Of a DNA stretch of 16,835 nt, positions 1-6,275 are shown one piece after another. Numbering within the stretch: the stretch's first letter is position 1; each line of letters begins with the position of its first letter. This stretch comes from DASYPQ01 sp046155895 (GTDB taxonomy: Bacteria > Planctomycetota > UBA1135 > GCA-002686595), in assembly GCA_046155895.1 (NCBI GenBank), contig JBJXFB010000020.1, forward strand, positions 1 to 16,835, read 5' to 3'. The notes under the pieces were generated by a model, which did no database searches, was not told the origin of the DNA, and saw nothing but the letters and a program-made list of their open reading frames with translations. Position numbers and translations under genes: made by a program.

Positions 1-600
1 AGCACCGATCCGCCGCGACTGCTGTTTGGCCAGGCTCTCCGCGAAGTCGAGGTCGATGCTCGCGATCCACTGGGCCTTCAGCATCGCCGTGTCGAACTTG
101 CTCGCGGCGAACTCCTTGAGGAGATCCTGGCCGTTCGCCTGCACGCTCGGAGCCAGAAGCAGGATGACCGAATCCAGCCGGCCAGCATTCGCCTTCTCCA
201 TGTGCATGAGCATCTGCGCGATCGCCATCTGCCTCGCACGCTTGCGCGAGGTGTTGCTCTGCGTCAGATCCTCGATCACGCGCCTCTTCCAGGCGTCGAA
301 GAGGTCCCGGGCGTCGAGCCCCTTGTCGCCGAACTTGAGCGTCCAGGACTGCAGCAGGCTGAATCCCGAGAGCGTGGCGACCATCGTGACGATGGGCCAG
401 TCCGTGTCCTCGAGCCCGGACTTCTCATACAGGAGGTAGGCCGCTCCCACTCCCACGAGCGCGTGACCGACCATGTAGAGCCAGTAGCTCGGCGCCCGCT
501 GCAGCTGCGGGAACCTGTCGGTCTGCATGAAGTAGATGTCGGCCGTGTTGAGGAACACCGCCAATGCCAGCACTGGAAGGTACGGAAGCCACGAGCTCAT
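1..600 (-). CDS. Membrane protein of unknown function, C-terminus cut by window edge
   Basis: I do not recognise the family. An ATG at 600 opens a frame that runs 200 codons to the left edge without a stop, so the C-terminus is missing. The N-terminal half has three likely membrane segments, at about residues 4-24, 38-58 (containing YMVGHALVGVGAAYLLY) and 68-86. The visible remainder (from about 95) is hydrophilic and probably helical, rich in Lys, Arg, Gln and Met (for example KRARQMAIAQMLMHMEK), so likely a cytoplasmic domain. The start is supported by a purine-rich Shine-Dalgarno (GGAGAGGGAGAGG) ending 1 nt before the ATG. It lies 30 nt downstream of the winged-helix gene on the same strand, so the two are probably co-transcribed. 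A membrane partner for that regulator is possible but only inferred. Confidence 0.75.
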   Translation of the reverse strand, partial: MSSWLPYLPVLALAVFLNTADIYFMQTDRFPQLQRAPSYWLYMVGHALVGVGAAYLLYEKSGLEDTDWPIVTMVATLSGFSLLQSWTLKFGDKGLDARDLFDAWKRRVIEDLTQSNTSRKRARQMAIAQMLMHMEKANAGRLDSVILLLAPSVQANGQDLLKEFAASKFDTAMLKAQWIASIDLDFAESLAKQQSRRIGA

Positions 601-630
601 GCCTCTCCCTCTCCGAATGCGTGATGGGAA

Positions 631-936
631 CTAGGACTGCCTCGCCCCCTGCATCTGCCTGAAGAACTGCATCCCCTCGGCGGTCATCGAGTACAGAGTG
701 TCGCCGAACGAGACGTTCAGCCCGGAAGTCTGGGCCTTGACCAGGTCGTACACCGCCAGATCCTTGAGCACGGAAGCGACCTCCTCCGGCTTGCTCTGGG
801 TGTGGCGCGCGATCTCGAGCGCCGAAGCGCCCTTGGTCAGGAACTGGGGGAGGCGCGCCACGATCCTCGCGGAATCGTCCTTGGCATCCTGGTACTTGTA
901 GACGAGCCGCATCCAATTCGGGGTCGAACTCTGCAT
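631..936 (-). CDS. Small winged-helix DNA-binding protein
   Basis: This encodes 101 residues starting MQSSTPNWMR. Residues 37-68 read like a helix-turn-helix (ASALEIARHT, then PEEVASVLKDLAVYDLV), matching the pattern where EIA begins helix two and VxxxLxxLxxxxLV forms the recognition helix. Residues 69-85 (ending DTLYSMT) look like a two-strand wing, and a short C-terminal helix follows. The fold resembles the MarR/ArsR-type winged helix, but no ligand or metal site is visible and I cannot assign a family. The frame stays open far upstream into the neighbouring gene. I chose ATG at 936 because it follows the upstream stop codon by 26 nt and the protein-like pattern begins there. There is no good Shine-Dalgarno; a TATACT hexamer lies 9 nt upstream. 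Probably a transcriptional regulator or a membrane-associated adaptor of the gene at 1-600. Confidence 0.7.
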   Translation of the reverse strand: MQSSTPNWMRLVYKYQDAKDDSARIVARLPQFLTKGASALEIARHTQSKPEEVASVLKDLAVYDLVKAQTSGLNVSFGDTLYSMTAEGMQFFRQMQGARQS

Positions 937-945
937 GATGGACCC

Positions 946-951
946 AGTATA
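946..951 (-). promoter_or_regulatory. Possible -10 element (TATACT) for the winged-helix gene
   Basis: TATACT on the minus strand lies 9 nt before the ATG at 936. The spacer (GGGTCCATC) carries no useful Shine-Dalgarno, so a transcript starting at or next to the ATG (leaderless) is plausible. No convincing -35 box is visible. The hexamer sits in the 26-nt gap after the stop codon of the upstream gene. A promoter here would let the regulator and membrane protein be expressed apart from the secreted protein gene. Confidence 0.3.
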
Positions 952-962
952 GCTCCCGCGAC

Positions 963-2021
963 CTAGCGAACGCCCGCGTTCCTCCGGCTCCACGCTTTCG
1001 CCTCGCTGATCCACCTGTCCCCGCAGCGTTTCGCGAGGATCTCCGCCTGCGCCTGCGCCGGGATCTCGTAGCCAGGAACGAGCTCCCACGACCCATCCTC
1101 GTGCGTCGTGCGCCCGTGCTTCTCGCGGAAGGCCCGCAGATCCTCCAAGACCTCCCCCAGCACGCTCTTCTTCTCGCGCGCGAGGTAGCGCGCGAGCCCC
1201 CAGGCGTGCCGGGCGTGCTCCGCGTCGAAGGTGCCGCGCGGCCAGGCCGCGAGGGTTTCGATCGAGAAGACGGCGAGCGCACCGTTCTCGAGGTCCTTCA
1301 CGAGATCGCCAGGCCACGCGTCGTGCTCGCTGCGCGCGACGAAGCCCGCGCGGTGCGGGTAGCACCAGATCGAGCCGAGAATCGTCCTCTCCGCCTCCCA
1401 AGCGAGCCCTTGGGCGAGCCAATTCGGCAGCGAGCCCGCGCGGCGCAGGAGGAGGACCTGCACGGCGCGGTTCAGGAGCTCGTGGTCGGGCTTCCATTCC
1501 TTCAGCCCGGGAGCGCTCTCGACGAAGGCGCCGCACAAGGGCTTCTCGAGCACGAAGCCGAGCTCCTGGCCGCCGGCCTTCTCCGCCCAGCTCGCGAGAT
1601 GGGGCTCGAGCTTCCCGACGAACGCGAGCGCGTCGGCGTGCGCTTGGGCGTCCTTCAGCACGATCATCGCGGCCGCAGGTGCCGAGTCGGCGCCGGCGGG
1701 GTCGAACAGGTCGTCGAACCACTTCTCGGCGCGCAACAGGAGACGGAGTTGCGCTTCACCCTTCCCGCCCGCGCGCCGCGTCGCGAGCATGAGGCGCGCG
1801 TCCGGGTCGAGATCGAAGCGGAAGCCGGCTTGCGCGGCCCAGGGCTTCCAGAGCTCGATCGCTGTTCGCGCGCGTTCGGGGAACGCCTCCGGGAGCTGCG
1901 CCGAAGTGAAACGCTGTCCAGCCCAGGAGATCGGGATCTCCCCGCCGACCGGCGCGGCGGCGCCGAGCAGGCAGGCGGCAGTCAGCGGCAGGAGACGCGA
2001 TCCGAGCTCGGCGACAGGCAT
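963..2021 (-). CDS. Secreted protein resembling a gluzincin peptidase with lost zinc ligands
   Basis: The protein has 352 residues with a signal peptide at about 1-28 (hydrophobic LLPLTAACLLGAAAPVGG), so it is probably exported. The central region resembles the peptidase-MA/DUF1570-type zinc peptidases common in planctomycetes, where HExxH is followed some 20 residues later by PxWLAEGLA, whose Glu is the third zinc ligand. Here the first motif is HELLN (residues 180-184), so the second His is Asn. The second motif is PNWLAQGLAWEAE (from about 199), so the ligand Glu is Gln204. Both changes point to a non-catalytic relative; Glu209 or Glu211 could only partly compensate. The start is the ATG at 2021; no strong Shine-Dalgarno precedes it, only GAG 6 nt away. 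The gene is divergent from the hydrolase at 2050 and is followed by the winged-helix gene. Family membership is my reading of the motif and could be wrong. Confidence 0.6.
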   Translation of the reverse strand: MPVAELGSRLLPLTAACLLGAAAPVGGEIPISWAGQRFTSAQLPEAFPERARTAIELWKPWAAQAGFRFDLDPDARLMLATRRAGGKGEAQLRLLLRAEKWFDDLFDPAGADSAPAAAMIVLKDAQAHADALAFVGKLEPHLASWAEKAGGQELGFVLEKPLCGAFVESAPGLKEWKPDHELLNRAVQVLLLRRAGSLPNWLAQGLAWEAERTILGSIWCYPHRAGFVARSEHDAWPGDLVKDLENGALAVFSIETLAAWPRGTFDAEHARHAWGLARYLAREKKSVLGEVLEDLRAFREKHGRTTHEDGSWELVPGYEIPAQAQAEILAKRCGDRWISEAKAWSRRNAGVR

Positions 2022-2049
2022 GGGAACTCAAGATACCCTGGAGCGTCCG
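2022..2049. promoter_or_regulatory. 28-bp divergent intergenic region with overlapping -10-like hexamers
   Basis: The two divergent genes have start codons only 28 bp apart. On the minus strand TATCTT (2030-2035) lies 8 nt before the ATG at 2021. On the plus strand TACCCT (2034-2039) lies 10 nt before the ATG at 2050. The hexamers share two bases, the layout expected of a bidirectional promoter. Any -35 contacts would fall inside the signal-peptide codons of the opposite gene. No -35 match is convincing, so this rests on spacing and hexamer resemblance alone. Confidence 0.3.
2040..2043 (+). promoter_or_regulatory. Shine-Dalgarno GGAG deciding the hydrolase start
   Basis: GGAG sits 6 nt before the ATG at 2050. 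The reading frame is open to 1789 and contains another ATG at 2020, but only the ATG at 2050 has both this ribosome site and an immediately following signal peptide (MQSTRALALPLFIALAG), so 2050 is taken as the start. Confidence 0.6.
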
Positions 2050-3939
2050 ATGCAAAGCACACGCGCTCTCGCTCTCCCCCTCTTCATCGCGCTCGCCGGG
2101 AACTCCGTGTCGGCCCAGGGCGCGACTCCGCGTCAGGTCGCCGCTCCCGCGAGCGACATCCTGTCCGGGATCGTCCGCCTCCCCGACCCGGCGAGCGCCG
2201 CGACGGTCTCGCGCGCCGCGCTCGTGCCTCTCGATTTCCGCCGCGACCGTGGCGGATGGTCGGCCGAAGTCGCGCTTCCCGTCGAGCGCCTCGAAGCGGG
2301 CGGCCACTTCTCGATCGCCATCCTCTCTCCCGACGCGGGGAGCTGGAGGCTCCTGGCGCAAGCCCCCGGCGCTTCGATGAGCTCCATGGGCAGCGTCGCA
2401 CGCACGATCGGACCGGCCGGGCTGGAGCTGCCTGGATGGGTCGTCGATCGGTACGAAGTGCGCGATGCGCCGCCCGGCGAATGGATCCTGCGCGTGGAGG
2501 CGGATTCGACGCGAACCCCGGCCGAGGGCTGGCTCCTCGCGTCGGCGGACCGCGACTTGCGCGTCGAGGCTCATGCGACGACCTTCGAGCTCGTGGGCGG
2601 CGAGGTGATCGGCATCGCGGCGCGCGCGGCAGCCGAGGAGAGGCCGAGCGTGGAGAGCGGCCGCGTGTTGCTCGAATCGGCGACTGGCGTGCTCGAGCTC
2701 GCCATGCAGGACGACGGACTCCACGAGGACGGCCGCGCGGGCGACGGACTCTTCGGCGCGATCGTGCCCGAATCAGTCCGGGGCGACGTGCGCGCGCGCG
2801 TCGAGCTCCGCGGCCGCACGGCGAGCGGAGACGCGTTCCTGAGGACCGTCGTGGTGTCCTTCCCGGTGCTCGAGCGCCGGCTCTTCCTCGATGGAACGGC
2901 CCGGGCGAGCGCGGAGGACGAGGGGCAGGTCGGCCTCTCGATCGGCGCACTGCCCCTCGGACCCCCGGCACGGCTCCACGTGTCGGCGGAAGTCTGGGGT
3001 CGCGGCGCGCAGGGCTCGATCGTTCCGGTGTGCTGGCTCTCGCGCATGCTCGAGCCGCTGGAACAGCGCGGATCCTGGTCGCTGCCGCTGGCGCTGGACG
3101 CGCGCTGGCTCGACATCGCGGGCGTCGACGAGCTCCTCGAGTTGCGCGAGGTGCGCGTGCAGGATCCCGACACGGAGATCGTGATCGATCGGGTCGTGCG
3201 GATGGCGCTCGAAGTCGAGTCGCTGCCCGTTCGGCCTGCTCGAACCAGGCCCGAGACCACGCCCGAGATGCTGACCGGCCCGCGCCGCGCGCAGACGGCG
3301 GCGGGACTCCATGAATCGCTCATGCTCGTGCACGGCTACTGCTCCGGCGGATCGATTTGGCCGGCCGCCGACTTCACGCAGCCGAAGACCGTGTTCCTCG
3401 ATCCGAACCAGAACCGCACGCACGACCAGTTCGCGCTGCTCCTCGCGCAGCACGCGCAGAATTCCGACCTGAAGTCGTTCGGCGTCGTCGCGCACAGCCA
3501 GGGGGGCTGCGCGGCGCTGCATCTCCTGACCTATTACGAGAGCGGGCTCGACCTCGCGACCGGCGGCCGGCGGATCCAGAGCGTCGCGACGCCTTACCAG
3601 GGAACGCCGCTGGCGTCGCTCGGCGCCTTTGCATGCGGCGTCAACAACAACATGACCCCGGCGGGCGCGGCGACTTGGCTCTCGGGCATCCCGAGCTGGG
3701 CTCGAGCGAATGTGTCCTACTGGACGACGTCGAACTCGGGATCGGCGTGCAGCGGGTTCACGGACTTCCTCCTGACGAACCCCGAGGACGGCACCGTCGA
3801 ACAGTTCCGCGGCCAGCTCCCCGGCGCGAACTCGATGGGCCACGTCTTGGGTTGGTGCCACACGACGGGGATGAGCAACCCGGCGAACTACACCGACCAC
3901 GCTCGCAATCAGGCCATGAACGCGGCCGCCGCCCGGTAG
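2050..3939 (+). CDS. Secreted alpha/beta hydrolase, conditioned-medium-factor-like
   Basis: The protein has 629 residues with a signal peptide (about 1-23, ending SVSAQ). The N-terminal ~400 residues look beta-rich. They include an acidic DDGLHEDGRAGDGLFGA stretch (from about 221) of the kind seen in extracellular choice-of-anchor or Ca-binding beta domains. The C-terminal ~200 residues are an alpha/beta hydrolase: the oxyanion-hole strand LMLVHGYCSGG (His428), the nucleophile elbow VVAHSQGG (Ser483), a probable acid in NPEDGTVE (Asp580) and a His in GWCHTTGM (His604). The elbow, QSVATPYQGT and the closing WCHTTGM/RNQAMNAAA region match my memory of the conditioned medium factor family, named after a secreted Dictyostelium density signal and also found in bacteria. 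Its substrate is unknown; a lipase or esterase is the conservative call. It is divergent from the pseudo-peptidase gene and convergent with the Tm-1-like gene. Confidence 0.8.
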   Translation: MQSTRALALPLFIALAGNSVSAQGATPRQVAAPASDILSGIVRLPDPASAATVSRAALVPLDFRRDRGGWSAEVALPVERLEAGGHFSIAILSPDAGSWRLLAQAPGASMSSMGSVARTIGPAGLELPGWVVDRYEVRDAPPGEWILRVEADSTRTPAEGWLLASADRDLRVEAHATTFELVGGEVIGIAARAAAEERPSVESGRVLLESATGVLELAMQDDGLHEDGRAGDGLFGAIVPESVRGDVRARVELRGRTASGDAFLRTVVVSFPVLERRLFLDGTARASAEDEGQVGLSIGALPLGPPARLHVSAEVWGRGAQGSIVPVCWLSRMLEPLEQRGSWSLPLALDARWLDIAGVDELLELREVRVQDPDTEIVIDRVVRMALEVESLPVRPARTRPETTPEMLTGPRRAQTAAGLHESLMLVHGYCSGGSIWPAADFTQPKTVFLDPNQNRTHDQFALLLAQHAQNSDLKSFGVVAHSQGGCAALHLLTYYESGLDLATGGRRIQSVATPYQGTPLASLGAFACGVNNNMTPAGAATWLSGIPSWARANVSYWTTSNSGSACSGFTDFLLTNPEDGTVEQFRGQLPGANSMGHVLGWCHTTGMSNPANYTDHARNQAMNAAAAR

Positions 3940-3952
3940 GCGGCAGGAGTTC

Positions 3953-4000
3953 CGGGATTCGGCGTCCCGCGGGCAGTCTCGCCCTCGTGCGGCCGCCCGC
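3953..4000. terminator. Weak inverted repeats between convergent genes
   Basis: The 95-bp gap between the convergent stop codons (3939 and 4035) holds CGGGA (3953-3957) pairing with TCCCG (3965-3969) across 7 nt. It also holds GCGGGC (3969-3974) pairing with GCCCGC (3995-4000) across 20 nt. Neither is followed by a T-run on either strand. They could be GC-rich terminators or chance in such a GC-rich sequence. Confidence 0.2.
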
Positions 4001-4034
4001 AGGCCCGGTCTTCCGCCGAGAGATCGCGGGTCGT

Positions 4035-5288
4035 TCAACGCTTGCGCGAAGCCGGGGCCGCGGCGCGGCGAGCCTCGATCATCGCGATCAGCCGGTCGAC
4101 CGCGGCCTTCACGAAGGCCGGGTCCTCGGCGCCGGCGTCGAGCTCGACGACGGTCACCGACTTCGGAGCGCCGGCCTTCAGCGCGGCGAAGAACTCGCGG
4201 TCGCCCTCGGCGTCGCGCAGAGGTCCGCCCGGCACGGAGTAGCGGCTGACGCCGCGCAGCGGGATCATCAGGCAGGCGTCGCCGCGCGTGTGGGACAGGC
4301 GCTTCGTCGCCTCGCGCGCGACCGTCACGAGCTCTTGGCCCGAAAGCCGCGGCGCGAAGATGATCGGGTTGTGGAACACGTAGGCGTGCTCGCGCCAGCG
4401 ATCGGGCACCGTGTTGGCCTCGACGACGAGGCCGATGTGCTCGGCGCCACCGGGCACGATCACCTGCGGCAGGCCCAGATCGCCCGCCACGGTCAGCCGA
4501 TCCGGTCCGCCGGCGCGCAGTCCGTGGAAGACCTCGTCCGCGATCTCGCCCATGGCGTAGTCGAAGACGGCGCCGATCAGGCCTTCGCGCATCATCTGCT
4601 CCATGGCGCGGCCTCCGGAGCCGACGGCGTGGAAGACGATGACCTCGTAGCCGGCCTGGCGGAACAGCTCGAGCGCGATCATCGCGCCGTCCGTCAGCAC
4701 GCCCAGGTTGGACATGCCGATCGTAGGCCGCTCGCCGCGCGGAACCTCGATCGTCCCGCCGGCCTGCGCCATCCCATGCGCCGCCCCGGCCGCGTTGGCC
4801 AGGATCCGCCGCGTCACCGGGTTGAGGCCCAGCAGGTCACTGACGGAGAACATCATCGTCACGTCCCTGATGCCGACGAAGGCGGACGTGTCGCCCGACG
4901 CGACGGTCGAAACCATGACCTTGGGGAAGCCGTAGGGCAGTGCCTGCATCACGCGCGTGCAGTTCGACGTGCCCTGCGTACCGCCCAGGCCGAGCACGGC
5001 GTGCACGCGGTCCTGCTTCAGCCGCTCGAGCAGGATGCGCGTCGCGCCGGCGACCATGACCGGCGACGCGTCGGCGCGCGTCGGGCTCTCGAGGAGTTTC
5101 GCGAGCGGCTTGCCGCCGGCCTGCGCAACCTCCTCGCGCGTGACTCCGGGCTTCGTGGCCGGCGCGCCCACGACGCCCATGTCGACGAGCAGCGCGTCGC
5201 TGCCGAGCCGCGCGAGGCTCTGGCGGACGAAATCCGCTTCCTTGCCCTTCGTGTCCAGCGTGGCCAGGACGGCGACGGTCTTCGTCAC
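4035..5288 (-). CDS. Tm-1-like ATP-binding domain protein (UPF0261)
   Basis: The protein has 417 residues, about the usual length for the family, and is cytoplasmic with no signal peptide. It opens VAVLATLDTKGKEADFV, the conserved N-terminal strand and DTKGxE motif of the Tm-1-like ATP-binding family. It continues with GLGGTQGTSNCTRVMQALP (about residues 99-117) and PKVMVSTVASGDTSAFVG, also characteristic. The family is homologous to the N-terminal half of tomato Tm-1, which blocks tomato mosaic virus replication; the bacterial role is not established. The start is GTG at 5288, 4 nt after the upstream stop, with GAGGTGAGG as ribosome site. The C-terminal tail (RRAAAPASRKR) is basic and Ala-rich, probably disordered. 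The upstream TIM-barrel gene is its natural partner, corresponding to the second half of plant/fungal Tm-1 proteins. Confidence 0.9.
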   Translation of the reverse strand: MTKTVAVLATLDTKGKEADFVRQSLARLGSDALLVDMGVVGAPATKPGVTREEVAQAGGKPLAKLLESPTRADASPVMVAGATRILLERLKQDRVHAVLGLGGTQGTSNCTRVMQALPYGFPKVMVSTVASGDTSAFVGIRDVTMMFSVSDLLGLNPVTRRILANAAGAAHGMAQAGGTIEVPRGERPTIGMSNLGVLTDGAMIALELFRQAGYEVIVFHAVGSGGRAMEQMMREGLIGAVFDYAMGEIADEVFHGLRAGGPDRLTVAGDLGLPQVIVPGGAEHIGLVVEANTVPDRWREHAYVFHNPIIFAPRLSGQELVTVAREATKRLSHTRGDACLMIPLRGVSRYSVPGGPLRDAEGDREFFAALKAGAPKSVTVVELDAGAEDPAFVKAAVDRLIAMIEARRAAAPASRKR

Positions 5289-5290
5289 GG

Positions 5291-5299
5291 CCTCACCTC
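5291..5299 (-). promoter_or_regulatory. Ribosome site overlapping upstream stop, suggesting translational coupling
   Basis: GAGGTGAGG on the minus strand contains the TGA stop (5293-5295) of the TIM-barrel gene and lies 2 nt before the GTG start at 5288. This supports the GTG start. It also suggests that ribosomes finishing the first gene restart on the second, keeping the two proteins in balance. Confidence 0.6.
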
Positions 5300-6168
5300 T
5301 TCGCCGGAGGTTTCCCCGGGAAGCGCAGCGCGGCGAACTCGCGCGCGGTCTGCGACACGGCGCGCTCGATCGGGATGCGTTCGGTCGACGAGCCGGTCCA
5401 GAATCCGTGGCCCGACGTGTGGCTCAACATGTACTGCGCGTCCTCGGGCGTCTCCATCGCGGCGCCGTGGCCGACGAGGATCACGTCGGGCTGGATCTTG
5501 CGCACGGCCTGGTAGACCTCTTCGGTTCGGCGCGCGGTGCCTTCGATCGTCTCGCCCGAGTCGTAGCCGGTCAGCCCGCCCTTCGTCGTGCCGGCGTGGA
5601 AGCAGAAGACGTCGGGCCGCGCGCCCCGGGCAAGCTTCAAGCTGTCCTCCATGTCGAACGCGAGGCCGACCGTCACGTGGCCCATCTCCTTGGCCAAGGC
5701 CAGCATCTCGACCTCGTTCTCGAAGGTGATGCCGCTCTTCACGAGCACCTGGTAGATCGTGCTGTCCTTGTCGATGTAGCTGAGCGAAGGGCCGATGTTC
5801 GACACCGAGCACACGCCCATCGACAAAAGCCGGTCGAGCACCGAGCGCATGTCGCGCAGCGGATCGTTGGCGTTGAGGCAGGCGCACACGAACGCGTCGC
5901 CCTTCAGCGCGGGCAGGATGTCCTGCTCGGTGTACTGCAGCGTCTGCGCGTTCGAGTCGAGGATCGGCCACATCATGGCCATCGTGCCCATTCCGTTCGC
6001 GCGCAGCCGCGCGCCGGAAAAGGTGTTCACGCAGTCGACGCCGGACTTCTCCAGCAGCCGCGCGACGAGGCCGCTGCCGGCGCTGGCGACGAAGATCGGG
6101 ATCTTGCGCTCCACCTTGAGCCTCAGCTTGGCCAGGATCTCTTCGCGGGACGTTCGGCGCACGATCAC
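5293..6168 (-). CDS. Phosphoenolpyruvate hydrolase family TIM-barrel protein
   Basis: The protein has 291 residues, the full length of the PEP-hydrolase/TIM-barrel signal transduction family (homologous to the C-terminal domain of Tm-1). The visible family pattern begins with an N-terminal TSREEILAKLRLKVERKIP followed by a barrel strand FVASAGSGLVARLLEKSG. It continues with FCFHAGTTKGGLTG (about 205-218) and a phosphate-site-like HGFWTGSSTERIPIE near residues 260-275, the usual GASSxERLPxE signature with Gly-Ser in place of Ala-Ser. The start is GTG at 6168; AAGGAAG lies 7 nt upstream. A second in-frame GTG two codons later is an alternative. It is the first gene of the operon with the Tm-1-like protein. 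Despite the family name, the reaction in bacteria is not well defined; C-C bond hydrolysis of an oxo-acid has been suggested for relatives. Confidence 0.88.
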   Translation of the reverse strand: MIVRRTSREEILAKLRLKVERKIPIFVASAGSGLVARLLEKSGVDCVNTFSGARLRANGMGTMAMMWPILDSNAQTLQYTEQDILPALKGDAFVCACLNANDPLRDMRSVLDRLLSMGVCSVSNIGPSLSYIDKDSTIYQVLVKSGITFENEVEMLALAKEMGHVTVGLAFDMEDSLKLARGARPDVFCFHAGTTKGGLTGYDSGETIEGTARRTEEVYQAVRKIQPDVILVGHGAAMETPEDAQYMLSHTSGHGFWTGSSTERIPIERAVSQTAREFAALRFPGKPPAKR

Positions 6169-6175
6169 GGGGCGA

Positions 6176-6182
6176 CTTCCTT
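6176..6182 (-). promoter_or_regulatory. Shine-Dalgarno AAGGAAG supporting a GTG start
   Basis: AAGGAAG on the minus strand, 7 nt before the GTG at 6168, is a good match to the 16S anti-Shine-Dalgarno. It decides between this GTG and the in-frame GTG two codons downstream. Confidence 0.6.
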
Positions 6183-6207
6183 TCGCGCTGACGCGCTGCG
6201 ATCCTCT

Positions 6208-6255
6208 CGCGTCCGCCCGGCGGACGCGCTACCGCCCGGTCGGCGGGCGCGGTAG
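6208..6255. promoter_or_regulatory. Two adjacent inverted repeats in a divergent promoter region
   Basis: In the 107-bp gap between the divergent TIM-barrel and ThuA genes, 6208-6228 is a perfect palindrome with 10-bp arms (CGCGTCCGCC and GGCGGACGCG) around one central base. Directly next to it, CTACCGC (6229-6235) pairs with GCGGTAG (6249-6255) across 13 nt, and pairing extends inward with a bulge. The second ends 20 bp before the ThuA ATG. The layout suits operators for a dimeric regulator of both divergent units, or RNA hairpins in a 5' leader. GC-rich sequence makes such repeats commoner by chance, but a perfect 10-bp arm is still notable. Confidence 0.4.
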
Positions 6256-6275
6256 GTTACTCGACGAGGACCCGC

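Noticed and set aside
631..1722. A 363-residue minus-strand frame ending in the winged-helix protein
   Set aside because: The upstream part overlaps the secreted protein gene in another frame and is Arg-rich nonsense; only the last 101 residues have a protein-like pattern.
1101..3314. A 737-codon plus-strand open frame across the divergent gene pair
   Set aside because: It is antisense to one gene and out of frame with the other, with Arg/Gly/Ala-rich low-complexity translation and no recognisable start region.
3357..5729. A 790-codon plus-strand open frame crossing three genes
   Set aside because: It overlaps the hydrolase gene in a shifted frame, then runs antisense to the Tm-1-like and TIM-barrel genes; composition is low-complexity Arg/Ala and no motif is visible.
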